Assembly: GCF_013334205.1 (NCBI RefSeq)
Contig: NZ_CP054424.1
Span: forward strand, 1,074,001 to 1,138,000
Reading direction: 5' to 3'
From: Rhodoferax sp. BAB1
GTDB lineage: Bacteria > Pseudomonadota > Gammaproteobacteria > Burkholderiales > Burkholderiaceae_C
DNA length: 64,000 nt
Below are positions 17,828-27,800 of this stretch, one piece after another. The notes under the pieces were generated by a model that did no database searches, was not told the DNA's origin, and saw nothing but the letters and a program-made list of their open reading frames with translations. The first letter of the stretch is position 1. Every line of letters starts with the position of its first letter. A program made the position numbers and the translations under genes.

Positions 17828-19036
17828 TCAGGGTTCGGCGATAGCGTTAGTACTTATGAATGTATCAACCTGTGCATCGCTATAGCCGAACTCTTTGAGC
17901 AGTTCACGCGTGTGCTGGCCCAGCAGGGGCGCGGGGCGCGTGACCTGGGCCGGCGTGGCGGAGAAATGGATGGGGCAGCCCAGGGCGCGTGTCAGGCCGG
18001 CCTGGGGATGGTCCAGCTCCACCACCATGCCGCGGGCCAGGGTCTGCGGGTGGCTCAGGGCCTCGCCCACGGTGTGCACCGGGCCGGCCGGCACACCGGC
18101 TTGGTCGAAGGCGGCCTGCCACTCGGCGCGTGTGCGTGTGCGTAGCACGGCGTTCATCAGGCTCACCAGTTCCTCGCGGTGCGCCATGCGCTCGCTGTTG
18201 GTCTTGAAGCGCGGGTCCTCGCGCCACTCGGGATGGCCCAGCACTTCGGCGATGCGCTCCCAGTTGGCCTGGTTGGCGCCGCCGATGTTGATCCAGCCGT
18301 CGCTGGCTTCGAAGGCCTGGTAGGGTGCGGTCAGGATGTGGGCCGAGCCCGTCGGTTCGCTCGATTTGCCCGTGGCAAAGAAGATGGCGGCGTGCCAGTA
18401 GAGCTGTTGCAGCGCAGCGTCGGACAGCGAGGTGTCGACGATCTGGCCTTCGCCGGTCTTGAGCTTGTGCACGTAGGCGGCCACGATGCCCAAGGCGCCG
18501 AGGATGCCGGCGTTCATGTCCGACACTGCATTGCCGTTCTTGGCGGGTGCGCCGCCGGGCTCGCCGGTGATGGACATCAGGCCGGCAAAACCCTGGGCGA
18601 TCAGGTCGAAGCCGCCTTTTTTTGCGTAAGGCCCGTCGAGGCCATAACCCGTGATGGCGCAGTAGATCAGGCCCTGGTTGATTTTCGAGAGTACCTCGTA
18701 GCCCAGGCCCAGCTTGTCCAGCGTGCCGCCGCGGAAGTTCTCCACCAGCACGTCGGCCTTCTCGACCATGCGCAGCAGGATGGCCTTGCCGTCCGCGTGC
18801 TTGAGGTCGATGGCGATGCCGCGCTTGTTGCGGTTCATCATCATGAAGGGCGCCGAGACGCCGTTCACCAGCGGGTCGCGGTAGCCGCGCGCGTCGTCGC
18901 CGCCGGGCAGCTTCTCGACCTTGATCACGTCCGCGCCCATGTCGGCCAGCAGCTGGCCGCAGGTCGGGCCCGACATGATCTGCGTGAGTTCGAGAACGCG
19001 CAGACCGGCCAGGGGGCCTGCTTTCCTGTTCGTCAT
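17828..19036 (-). CDS. CaiB/BaiF-type CoA-transferase (class III)
   Basis: Cytoplasmic enzyme of about 402 residues that moves CoA between carboxylic acids. The N-terminus GLRVLELTQIMSGPTCGQLLADMGADVIKVE is the family opening. The catalytic Asp is in NAVSDMNAGILGALGI. Start ATG 19036 overlaps the upstream hydratase stop (TGATG), which fixes the start and shows coupling. Last gene of the aminotransferase-TRAP operon; it would activate the imported acid to its CoA ester for the hydratase. Acid unknown. Confidence 0.9.
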   Translation of the reverse strand: MTNRKAGPLAGLRVLELTQIMSGPTCGQLLADMGADVIKVEKLPGGDDARGYRDPLVNGVSAPFMMMNRNKRGIAIDLKHADGKAILLRMVEKADVLVENFRGGTLDKLGLGYEVLSKINQGLIYCAITGYGLDGPYAKKGGFDLIAQGFAGLMSITGEPGGAPAKNGNAVSDMNAGILGALGIVAAYVHKLKTGEGQIVDTSLSDAALQQLYWHAAIFFATGKSSEPTGSAHILTAPYQAFEASDGWINIGGANQANWERIAEVLGHPEWREDPRFKTNSERMAHREELVSLMNAVLRTRTRAEWQAAFDQAGVPAGPVHTVGEALSHPQTLARGMVVELDHPQAGLTRALGCPIHFSATPAQVTRPAPLLGQHTRELLKEFGYSDAQVDTFISTNAIAEP

Positions 19037-19824
19037 CAGTTTCCTTTCCAGGCCGGCGGGCGCTTCTCGACGAAGGCGCTCACGCCTTCGCGGAAGTCGG
19101 CGCTGCCATAGGCCGCGCGCACCAGATCCTCGCCCTCGGGCAGACTGTGCACGGTCAGGCGGCGCAGGCCTTCCTTGCTGACGCGTTGCGTCACCGGCGC
19201 GAGCGCGGCGAGCTTGCCGGTGAGGCGCAACACCGCGGCATCGAGTTCTGCCGGCGCGGCGATCTCCTGCAGGTAGCCGCAGGCCAGGGCCTCGTCGGCG
19301 TGGATCATCTCGGCCAGCAGCAGCATGCGCTTGACGCGCTGCATGCCGAAGGCCGCCGACAGTCGCGCCAGGTTGCTCACCGACAGGCAGTTGCCCAGCG
19401 TCTTGGCAATCGGCACGCCGAACTTCGCGGTGGGCGTGGCGATGCGGAAATCGCAACCCGTGGCAATCGCTACACCACCGCCCACGCACCAGCCCTCGAC
19501 CACGGCGACCGTGGGCATGGGCAGGCTACCCAGCAGCTCCATGCAGGCGTCGATCTGGCGCTCGTAGCCCACGCCGTCCTCGCCACCCTGCGCACCTGAA
19601 CGGAAGTTCTGGAACTGCGCGATGTCGGTGCCGGCCACGAAGGCCTCGCCGCCGGCGCCGCGGAAGGTGACGACACGCACGCTGGTCTCGTCCCTGAGCT
19701 GGCGGCAGATGACCATCAGCTGCTCGTACATGGCCCAGGTCATCGCATTGCGCGCCTGGGGGCGGTCAAACAGCACCGAGGCCACACCGGCCTCGATGCT
19801 CAGGTGCACGGCACCGTCACTCAT
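19036..19824 (-). CDS. Enoyl-CoA hydratase/isomerase family protein
   Basis: Crotonase-fold enzyme of 262 residues. Oxyanion-hole segments are FVAGTDIAQFQNF and EGWCVGGGVAIATGCDFRIA. The position of the classic catalytic Glu (RLSAAFGMQRVKRMLLLAEMI) is not Glu-rich as in true hydratases, so another crotonase reaction is possible. GAGGTAAC precedes ATG 19824. It follows the TRAP large permease by 9 bases and overlaps the CoA-transferase. Together they suggest CoA-ester catabolism of the imported acid. Confidence 0.88.
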   Translation of the reverse strand: MSDGAVHLSIEAGVASVLFDRPQARNAMTWAMYEQLMVICRQLRDETSVRVVTFRGAGGEAFVAGTDIAQFQNFRSGAQGGEDGVGYERQIDACMELLGSLPMPTVAVVEGWCVGGGVAIATGCDFRIATPTAKFGVPIAKTLGNCLSVSNLARLSAAFGMQRVKRMLLLAEMIHADEALACGYLQEIAAPAELDAAVLRLTGKLAALAPVTQRVSKEGLRRLTVHSLPEGEDLVRAAYGSADFREGVSAFVEKRPPAWKGN

Positions 19825-19833
19825 GCCGTTACC

Positions 19834-21120
19834 TCAACGGTAGAAGTATTCAACCAGACCCAGGCCGACGAAAGGCACATAGGTCACCAGCATCAGCACG
19901 GCAAACAGCACACCGATGAACCAGACGTTCACGCGCGTCACTTCCCAGACCGAGGCCTTGGCGATCGAGCTGGCCACCATCAGCACGCTGGCCACGGGCG
20001 GCGTCTGCTGGCCGATGCCCAGGTTGATGGTGACGATCAGGCCGAAGTGCACCGGATCGATGCCCACCGCACGCACCAGCGGCATGACGATGGGGATCAC
20101 CAGGATGATGGCCGCCGCCGAGTGCAGGAACATGCCCAGGAAGAGGAAGAGCACGTTGAGCAGGGCCAGCACCACCCACTTGTTGGAGGTGAAGTCCGAC
20201 ACCGCTTGCGCCAGCGCCTGCGGCGCCTGCACTTCGGTCAGGTAGGTGCCCAGCAGGGCGCTGGTGGCCACCAGCAGCATGACCACGGCGGTCTGCGAAC
20301 CGCCCTCCATGACGGCGGCGCGCAGGTGCTTGAGGTCCAGCTCGCGGTAGATCACCAGGCCGACGAAGAGTGCGGCAACCACCGCCAGCGCGGCGCCCTC
20401 GGTGGCGGTCACGACGCCGCCGAAGATGCCGCCCAGGATGATGATGGGCAGGGCAAAGGCCCACAGTGCCTCGCGGCCGGTCTGCAGCACGCGTCGCATG
20501 GAGAAGCGCTCGTCACGCGGCAGGTTGTAGCGTCGTGCCAGGAAGCTGGCCATGGCCATCAGCCCGGCCGCGCCGATGAGCCCGGGCACCACGCCGGCCA
20601 CGAACATCTGCACCACCGAGGTCTCGGCCATCACCGCGTACAGGATCATGGGGATGGAGGGCGGGATGATCACCGCCAGCGTGGCGGCCGAGGACATGGC
20701 CGCCGCGGCGTAGGGGCCGGGGTAACCCTTCTTTTTCATGCCGGGGATCAGGATGGAGCCCAGCGCGGCCACGTCGGCCACGGCGGATCCCGAGATCTCG
20801 GCAAAAAACAGCGAGGCGCCGATGGACACGTGGGCCAGGCCGCCGCGCACCCAGCCGAAGATGGCCGAGGCAAAGGCGATCAGGCGCTGCGAGATGCCCG
20901 AGGCGTTCATGATGGCGCCGGCCAGGATGAACAGCGGGATCGCCAGCAGCGGGAAGTTGGTGGCGCCGTTGTAGATCACCAGCGCCATATTGGGCAGGGA
21001 ATCGAGCCCGTGGCTGGTCAGCATGGCGATGACGGCAACGATACCCAGCGACACCGCGATGGGCACGTTGATCAGCACCAGCAGCAGCACGGCACCGAAG
21101 AGGATGAGCATGGTGGACAT
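19834..21120 (-). CDS. dctM: TRAP transporter large permease (DctM type)
   Basis: 428-residue integral membrane protein with about 12 hydrophobic segments, the Na+-coupled translocation subunit of a TRAP importer. Typical DctM segments include SGSAVADVAALGSILIPGMKKKGYP, AAAMSSAATLAVIIPPSIPMILYAV and INLGIGQQTPPVASVLMVAS. GAGGAAAA precedes ATG 21120. Coded directly after dctQ and before the hydratase. Function certain; substrate probably an organic acid handled by the CoA enzymes. Confidence 0.93.
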   Translation of the reverse strand: MSTMLILFGAVLLLVLINVPIAVSLGIVAVIAMLTSHGLDSLPNMALVIYNGATNFPLLAIPLFILAGAIMNASGISQRLIAFASAIFGWVRGGLAHVSIGASLFFAEISGSAVADVAALGSILIPGMKKKGYPGPYAAAAMSSAATLAVIIPPSIPMILYAVMAETSVVQMFVAGVVPGLIGAAGLMAMASFLARRYNLPRDERFSMRRVLQTGREALWAFALPIIILGGIFGGVVTATEGAALAVVAALFVGLVIYRELDLKHLRAAVMEGGSQTAVVMLLVATSALLGTYLTEVQAPQALAQAVSDFTSNKWVVLALLNVLFLFLGMFLHSAAAIILVIPIVMPLVRAVGIDPVHFGLIVTINLGIGQQTPPVASVLMVASSIAKASVWEVTRVNVWFIGVLFAVLMLVTYVPFVGLGLVEYFYR

Positions 21121-21141
21121 GGTTCTTTTTTCCTCGGCGGT

Positions 21142-21678
21142 TCAGTGCAGGCCTTCGGCCAGCGGGTCGGCCGCGGCGCCCTGGTGGCGCAGCAGGTCGA
21201 CCAGGTTGAGCGTCTCGGCCAGCAGGATCAGGACCGAGGAGACAGGGATGACGGACTGCACGAAACTCATCGGCACCCAGGGCAGGCTGACCAGCGCATC
21301 GGTCGCCAGGATGGGCAGGATGGACAGGCCCACCCAGCCCAGCAGGGCGAAGAAGGCCAGCACCAGCACCTGGCTGAAGACGTTGACCCAGTACTTGGCC
21401 TGCGGCGGCAGCTGGTCAACCACCTCGGGGCAGCCGATGTGGCCGCGCTTGACCGAGGCCAGGGCCGAACCGTAGAAGGTCAGCCAGGCCAGCAGCACCG
21501 AAGCCACCTCGTCGTACCACACCAGGGACTGGCCCAGGGTGCGGAAGACGATGCCCAGCGTCACCTCGACGGCCAGGGCCACCATGAGGAACATCACCAC
21601 CCATTCCAGGACCAGGCCGTAGCGCTGTCGGAAACGGTCCAGGGCGCCGCCGCCCATCTGCTTAACGTTGTCGTGCAT
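21142..21678 (-). CDS. dctQ: TRAP transporter small permease (DctQ type)
   Basis: 178 residues with four hydrophobic segments, the DctQ membrane subunit. It contains LVWYDEVASVLLAWLTFYGSALASVKRGHIG, an arrangement standard for this family. AAGAAGG precedes ATG 21678, and the gene is 15 bases after dctP and 21 before dctM. DctQ pairs with DctM to receive the loaded binding protein. Confidence 0.9.
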   Translation of the reverse strand: MHDNVKQMGGGALDRFRQRYGLVLEWVVMFLMVALAVEVTLGIVFRTLGQSLVWYDEVASVLLAWLTFYGSALASVKRGHIGCPEVVDQLPPQAKYWVNVFSQVLVLAFFALLGWVGLSILPILATDALVSLPWVPMSFVQSVIPVSSVLILLAETLNLVDLLRHQGAAADPLAEGLH

Positions 21679-21693
21679 GTCCGTCGTACCTTC

Positions 21694-22713
21694 TTATTTG
21701 CCCAGGGCCACGGACTTGTCGATCAGCGCCTTGGCGCCGGCGACTTCCTTGCCGAACTCTTCGTAGATGGCCTTGCTGGCCGCGATGAAGGCGTCCTTGT
21801 CGACCTCGTTGACCTGGATGCCGCTCTGCTTGAGCTTGGCCAGCAGATCGGTCTCGTCCTTGGCCGCCGTCTCGTAGACATAGGCCTGGGTTTCCCTGGC
21901 CGTCGCCTCCAGCACCTGGCGCACGTCTTCCGGCAGGCCGTTGTAGCGGCGCGTGCCCACGGTCAGGTAGGCCGGCGTGTAGACGTGGCCGGAGAGCGAG
22001 AGGTACTTCTGCACTTCATGCAGCTTGGCCGAGTAGATCTGGGTGAAGGGGTTTTCCTGGCCGTCCATCACGCCGGTCTGCAGCGCGGTGAACAGTTCGG
22101 AGAACTTCATGGGGCTGGGGTTGGCGCCGTAGTCCTGGAACATCTTCACGCGCCACTTGCCCTCGGGCACGCGCAGCTTGATGCCCTTGAGGTCGTCCGG
22201 GCCCTTGATCGGACGCTTGTTGTTGGTGATGTGGCGCACGCCGTTTTCCCACACGGCCAGCACCTTCAGGCCCTTTTTCTCGATGGCCGGGGCGATACCG
22301 GGCCAGAACACGTCGCGCTCGATGCGGCTCATGTGGGCGCGGTCCTTGACGATGTAGGGCATCTCGAACATGCCGATCAGGTCGACCTCGGAGGACATCA
22401 CCGTGGAGGGCAGGGCCATGTCGATGGTGCCCAGCTTGAGCTTCTGCACCATCTCCTTGTCGCCGCCGAGCTGGCTGGAGCCGTAGACCACGATCTTGGC
22501 CTTGCCGGCCAGCTTGGCGTTGGCGCGGCGGGCGAACTCGTCCGCGCTCTTCTGGAACATCGAGCCGGGCTCGCCCACGTGGCCAAGCTTGAGCTCGATC
22601 TGTGCCAGCGCCGGCGTGACGCCGAGCAGGGCGGTGGCGCCCAGCACGGCAGCAGCCGCGATGGCATGGAGGCGCGCGCGCGCGCCCGGGGTCTTGCGGG
22701 TATCGGTGGTCAT
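21694..22713 (-). CDS. dctP: TRAP transporter substrate-binding protein (DctP type)
   Basis: Periplasmic receptor of 339 residues. A long twin-basic-like N-terminus with hydrophobic core ends in TPALA (about residue 37). The mature protein has LKLGHVGEPGSMFQKSADEFAR and the ligand-clamping Arg in DLKGIKLRVPEGKWRVKMF. GGAGACAAGC precedes ATG 22713. It is the second gene of the operon, 89 bases after the aminotransferase. Ligand is likely a carboxylate, consistent with the conserved Arg. Confidence 0.92.
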   Translation of the reverse strand: MTTDTRKTPGARARLHAIAAAAVLGATALLGVTPALAQIELKLGHVGEPGSMFQKSADEFARRANAKLAGKAKIVVYGSSQLGGDKEMVQKLKLGTIDMALPSTVMSSEVDLIGMFEMPYIVKDRAHMSRIERDVFWPGIAPAIEKKGLKVLAVWENGVRHITNNKRPIKGPDDLKGIKLRVPEGKWRVKMFQDYGANPSPMKFSELFTALQTGVMDGQENPFTQIYSAKLHEVQKYLSLSGHVYTPAYLTVGTRRYNGLPEDVRQVLEATARETQAYVYETAAKDETDLLAKLKQSGIQVNEVDKDAFIAASKAIYEEFGKEVAGAKALIDKSVALGK

Positions 22714-22802
22714 GCTTGTCTCCTCTTTATGGGTCGTCCGTCACTCACACACAGGGCACACTGCGCGGCGGACTCCGCGCGGCACCCAATCAAAAAACAG
22801 GA

Positions 22803-24038
22803 TTACGCTGCCTTGCGCTGCGGCAGCGCGGCCGGGTGGCCGGCGTAGTAGTCCATGATGGCCTGCACACCCGAGCCGGCCAGCTTGACGCCGCCGAGCT
22901 TCAGGCCCATTTCGCAGGCGGCCACGGTGCCGATCAGCGTCAGGTCGTTGCTGTCACCCAGGTGGCCGATGCGGAACATGCGGCCCTTGATCTTGCCCAG
23001 GCCCGTGCCCAGCGAGCAGTCGAAGCGCTCGTAGATGATCTTGCGGATGGCGTCGGCGTCCACGCCTTCGGGTGTCATCACACCGGTCAGGATGGGCGAG
23101 TGCACGCTGGCGTCGGCACACTGGATGGGCAGGCCCCAGGCGTTCACCGCGGCGCGCACGCCGGCGGCCCAGCGCTGGTGGCGTGCGAAGACCACGTCCA
23201 GGCCCTGGCCCAGGATCATGTCGGCCGATTCGCTCAGGCCGTACAGGAGGTTGGTGTTGGGCGTGTAGGGCCAGTAACCCGTCTTGTTCATCTCGATGAT
23301 CTCGTCCCAGGCCCAGAAGCTGCGCGGCAGCTTCGCGGTTTTGCTGGCCTCGATGGCCTTGGGCGAGACGGCGTTGAAGCTCATGCCGGGCGGCAGCATC
23401 AGGCCCTTCTGCGAACCGCTGATGGAGACGTCCACGCCCCACTCGTCGTGGCGGTAGTCGGCCGAGGCCAGGCCCGAGATGGTGTCGACCAGCAGCAGGG
23501 CCGGGTGCTTGGCCGCATCGATGGCCTTGCGCACCGCGGCGATATTGCTGGTCGCGCCGGTGGAGGTTTCGTTGTGCACCACGCACACGGCCTTGATGCT
23601 GTGCTGCGTGTCGGCCTTCAGGCGCTGCTCGATCAGGTCGGCCTGCACACCCCGGCGCCAGCTCGCGGGCACGCCGTTGTCGGTGCCCGGGTGGGCGATG
23701 ACCTCGGCCTTCAGGCCCAGGCGCGTGGCCAGGCGATTCCAGAGGAAGGCGAAGTGGCCGGTTTCGTACATCAGCACGTGGTCGCCGGGCGACAGCGTGT
23801 TGGAGAGCGCAGCTTCCCAGGCGCCGGTGCCCGAGGCCGGGTAGATGACCACCGGGTGCTTGGTCTGGAAGATCTTCTGCATGTCGGCCAGCACCTTCAG
23901 GCCCAGGGCGCCGAATTCGGGGCCGCGGTGGTCGATGGTGGGCAGGCTCATGGCGCGCAGCACGCGGTCAGGCACGGGTGAGGGGCCCGGAATCTGCAGG
24001 AAGTGGCGGCCGGTGGGGTGGAAATCGGTGGTCAGCAT
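22803..24038 (-). CDS. Class V aminotransferase, serine/alanine-glyoxylate type
   Basis: PLP enzyme of about 411 residues, cytoplasmic. LQIPGPSPVPDRVLRAMS and DHRGPEFGALGLKVLADMQ open the fold. The PLP Lys is in ISGSQKGLMLPPG, and VDTISGLASADYRHDEWGVD supplies the cofactor Asp. Closest recall is serine-glyoxylate aminotransferase; (S)-ureidoglycine-glyoxylate transaminase is an alternative. ATG 24038 was chosen by family N-terminus; no Shine-Dalgarno is seen, and a -10-like CATTAT lies 5 bases upstream. It heads the TRAP/CoA operon and faces the GntR gene. Confidence 0.85.
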   Translation of the reverse strand: MLTTDFHPTGRHFLQIPGPSPVPDRVLRAMSLPTIDHRGPEFGALGLKVLADMQKIFQTKHPVVIYPASGTGAWEAALSNTLSPGDHVLMYETGHFAFLWNRLATRLGLKAEVIAHPGTDNGVPASWRRGVQADLIEQRLKADTQHSIKAVCVVHNETSTGATSNIAAVRKAIDAAKHPALLLVDTISGLASADYRHDEWGVDVSISGSQKGLMLPPGMSFNAVSPKAIEASKTAKLPRSFWAWDEIIEMNKTGYWPYTPNTNLLYGLSESADMILGQGLDVVFARHQRWAAGVRAAVNAWGLPIQCADASVHSPILTGVMTPEGVDADAIRKIIYERFDCSLGTGLGKIKGRMFRIGHLGDSNDLTLIGTVAACEMGLKLGGVKLAGSGVQAIMDYYAGHPAALPQRKAA

Positions 24039-24070
24039 GGCAAATAATGAATAAGGAATCCACCCATTTT

Positions 24071-24080
24071 TTGCATACAA
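24071..24080. promoter_or_regulatory. GntR operator candidate 1
   Basis: TTGCATACAA, one base off the palindrome TTGTATACAA typical of FadR/FCD-subfamily GntR regulators. It lies where a -35 would fall if CATTAT (24049-24044) is the -10 of the aminotransferase operon. Confidence 0.6.
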
Positions 24081-24132
24081 AATTTGTTTGTCAACCAGAA
24101 AGACCCTAAAATCGCTTGAAATCAAGATTTTT

Positions 24133-24142
24133 TTGAATACAA
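24133..24142. promoter_or_regulatory. GntR operator candidate 2
   Basis: TTGAATACAA, the same site as 24071-24080 with one difference. It ends 9 bases before the GntR start codon, a position suited to self-repression. Confidence 0.6.
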
Positions 24143-24151
24143 AGCATATCC

Positions 24152-24832
24152 ATGGCTGAAATCCTGACCATGCCGACCGCCCTGCACGGGCAGGTCACCC
24201 AGCGCCTGCGCCAGCTGCTGGTGGAGGGCCAGATCGCGCCCGGCGCCAAGCTCAACGAGCGCGAACTCTGCGAGCAGATGAAGGTCTCGCGCACGCCGCT
24301 GCGCGAAGCCATCAAGACCCTGGCTGCCGAGGGCCTGGTGGAGCTGCTGCCCAACCGCGGCGCCATTGCCGTGGAGCTGGGCGAGGACGACATCCTCAAC
24401 ACCTTCGAGGTCATGGCCGGGCTGGAAGGCCTGTCAGGCGAGCTGGCGGCGCAGCGCATCACCCCCGAGGAACTGGCCGAGATCGAGGCCATGCACTACG
24501 AGATGAAAGCCGCCTACACCCGGCGCGACCTCTCTGCCTACTACCGGCTCAACGCCGCCATCCACCGCGCCATCAACAGTGCCGCCCGCAACCCGGTGCT
24601 CACCGCCACCTACCAGCAGGTCAATGCCCGCCTGCAGGCCCTGCGCTTCCGCTCCAACCAGGACGGCGAAAAATGGACCCGTGCCATGCAGGAACACGAC
24701 CGCATGATCGAGGCCCTGCAAAAACGAGACGGTGCTGCCCTGCGTGCCGAACTGGTGGCCCACCTGGGCCACAAGCGCGACGTGGTGGTCGAGCAAATGC
24801 GTACGGCCCAGACCGTGAACGCGAAAAATTGA
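24152..24832 (+). CDS. GntR-family regulator, FadR/FCD subfamily
   Basis: 226 residues. The N-terminal winged helix (about 10-75) has KLNERELCEQMKVSRTPLREAIKTLAAEGLVELLPNRGA, the signature of this subfamily. An all-helical FCD ligand domain follows, with metal-type His residues in HRAINSAARNP and HLGHKRDVV. It is divergent from the aminotransferase operon and 8 bases before the dehydrogenase, with two near-identical TTGnATACAA sites between. FCD ligands are usually small hydroxy- or keto-acids, fitting both neighbours. Confidence 0.9.
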   Translation: MAEILTMPTALHGQVTQRLRQLLVEGQIAPGAKLNERELCEQMKVSRTPLREAIKTLAAEGLVELLPNRGAIAVELGEDDILNTFEVMAGLEGLSGELAAQRITPEELAEIEAMHYEMKAAYTRRDLSAYYRLNAAIHRAINSAARNPVLTATYQQVNARLQALRFRSNQDGEKWTRAMQEHDRMIEALQKRDGAALRAELVAHLGHKRDVVVEQMRTAQTVNAKN

Positions 24833-24840
24833 GTACAGAT

Positions 24841-27800
24841 ATGAACGCCCCTCTGCCCGCCAACGTGACGCAAGCTTCCAGGACCTACGAGGCCGTCTCC
24901 CGTCTCAGCAATGAAGTGGCCGGCCGCCTGGCCGCGCGCCTGCGCGCCGAAACCCGGGGCGAGGTGCTGTTCAGCCCGGCCGACCGCGGCCGCTACGCCA
25001 CCGACGCCTCCATCTACCAGGCCATGCCGGTGGGTGTGTTCCTGCCGCGCGAGGCGGCCGACGTGCGCCTGGCGCTGGACATCTGCCGTGACCTCAAGGT
25101 GCCCATCGTGCCGCGCGGCGGCGGCACCAGCCAGTGCGGCCAGACTGTCGGCGCGGGCCTGGTCATCGACCACAGCAAACACATGCGCAAGATCCTCGAC
25201 GTCAACGTCGAGCAGCGCACTGCGCGTGTGGAGCCCGGCCTGGTGCTGGACCACCTGAACGCCGACCTGAAAAAACACGGCCTCTGGTACCCGGTGGACG
25301 TCTCCACCAGCGCGCAGGCCACCCTGGGCGGCATGGCCGGCAACAACTCCTGCGGCAGCCGCTCCATCGCCTACGGCAATATGGTGCACAACGTCATCGG
25401 CGCCCAGGCCTGGCTGGCCGACGGCGAGCTGCTGAACTTCGGCCGCTACGACCAGGCCAGCGGTCGCGCGCGCCAGATCGGCGACTACGTGCGCGGCCTG
25501 GCCGGCCTGCACCGCGACGAGATCGAAGCGCGCTGGCCCAAGGTCTTGCGCCGCGTGGCCGGCTACAACCTGGACATCTTCCACAACCAGAACGAGAAGC
25601 CCTACACCACGGACGGCTCGGTCAACCTGGCCCACCTGCTGGTGGGCAGCGAAGGCACGCTGGCGCTCACGCGCTCGCTCTGCCTGCGCTTAAGCGAACT
25701 GCCGCGTGCCAAGGTGCTGGGCGTGGTGAACTTCCCCACCTTCTATCAGGCCATGGACAGCGCCCAGCACATCGTCAAGCTGGGCCACAACATGTCGGGC
25801 GGGGCGCTGACGGCGGTGGAGCTGGTCGACCGCACCATGATCGAGCTCTCGCTGCAGAACCCGGCCTTCGCCCCCACCATCCGAACCGCGCTCGCGCCCG
25901 CCATCAACAACGGCAAGCCTGAGGCCGTGCTGCTGGTGGAGTTCTCGGGCGCCAGCAAGGCCGACATCGCGCCCAAGATCAGGGAACTGGTGGACCTGAT
26001 GGGCGAGCTGGGCCTGCCCGGCAGCGTGGTGGAGATGATCGACGATGCCCCGCAGAAGAACCTGTGGGAAGTGCGCAAGGCCGGCCTCAACATCATGATG
26101 AGCTTGCGCGGCGACGGCAAGCCCGTGAGCTTCATCGAAGACTGCGCCGTGCCCCTGGTGCACCTGGCCGAATACACCAACGCGCTCACCGAGGTCTTCC
26201 GCAAATACGGCAGCCGCGGCACCTGGTACGCCCACGCCTCGGTCGGCACGCTGCACGTGCGCCCCATCCTGGACATGCGCCGCGACGGTGCGAAGAAGAT
26301 GCGCGCCATTGCCGAAGAGGCCAGCGAACTGGTGCGCAAGTACAAGGGCGCCTATAGCGGCGAACACGGCGACGGCCTGTGCCGCGGCGAGTGGATCGAA
26401 TGGCAGTTCGGCCCGCGCCTCACCCAGGCCTTCACGCAGATCAAGGAATACCTGGACCCGTCCAACCTGCTGAGCCCCCAGCGTTTGATCGATCCACCCA
26501 AGATGGACGACACCACGCTGATGCGCTTCCCGCCTTCGTACCGCGTCGTGCCCATCCAGCCCGCGCTGGACTGGAGCGCCTGGAACGTGCAGGCCGACCC
26601 GGTGACTGGAGAAACCACCGCCCCCGGCACCGGCGGCGACCCGGCGCTGGGCCTGGCCAAGGCCGTGGAGATGTGCAACAACAACGGCCACTGCCGCAAG
26701 TTCGACGCCGGCACCATGTGCCCGAGCTACCGCGTCACGCGCGACGAACAGCACCTCACCCGCGGCCGCGCCAACACCCTGCGCCTGGCGCTCAGCGGCC
26801 AGATCGAGGGCCTGGACGGCAAGGATGCCTTGACCAGCGAAGTCGTGCGCGAGGCGATGGACCTCTGTGTTAGTTGCAAGGGTTGCAAACGCGATTGCCC
26901 CACGGGCGTGGACATGGCCAAGCTCAAGGTCGAGTTCCTGCAGCACTACAAGACCAAGCACGGCCACACGCTGAAAGACAAACTCGTCGGCCAGCTGCCC
27001 GACTACGCGCGCCACGCCGCGAAGATCGCCCCTGTGTTGAACCTGCGCGACAAGCTGCCACTCATGGCCCAGTTCAGCGAAAAGCTCTTCGGCTTCTCGG
27101 CCAAACGCAGCCTGCCGCAGTGGAAGAGCCGGCACTTCTTCAACACGCCGGTGCAGAGCGCCACGCGTGAAGAAGTGCTGGCGGCGACGAAACCCGTTGT
27201 GCTTTTCGTCGACACCTTCAACGGCTATTTCGAATCGGAAAATGCCCACGCCGCCCTGTTGGTGCTGCAGGCCGCGGGGTACGCCGTGCACGTGGCGAGC
27301 AAGGTGCAGCAGGACGGCAAGCATCTCTGCTGCGGTCGCACCTTCCTCTCGGCCGGCATGGTCGACCAGGCCAAGGTGAAAGCGCGTGAGGTGGTGGACA
27401 GCCTCTTGCCCTTCGCCGAAAAAGGCATTGCCATCGTCGGCCTGGAGCCGAGCTGCCTCTTGACGCTGCGCGACGAGCTGCTGGTCATGGGCCTGGGCGA
27501 GGGCGCGTTACAGATTGCCAAGAGCGCGCTGCTGTTCGAGGAGTTCCTCGCGCGTGAAGCCAAGGCCGGCCAGCTCGAAGCCTTCAAGGCCAAACTCAAA
27601 CCCGTGAGCCAGCCCGTGCTGCTGCACGGCCACTGCCACCAGAAGGCCTTTGCCGCCGTCACGCCCGTGATGGAAGTGCTCTCACTGATCCCCGGCGCAA
27701 AACCGGAACTCATCGAGTCCAGCTGCTGCGGCATGGCCGGCAGCTTCGGCTACGAGGCCGAGCACTACGAGGTGTCCATGCAGATGGCCGAAGCCAATCT

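Noticed and set aside
22745..22802. GC-rich hairpin between the aminotransferase and dctP as a terminator
   Set aside because: No T run on the minus strand and the genes appear to be one operon; only weak pairing.
19804..22848. Open frame of about 1014 codons antisense to the TRAP genes
   Set aside because: His/Gln/Gly-rich antisense frame over dctPQM, which are certain; no domain.
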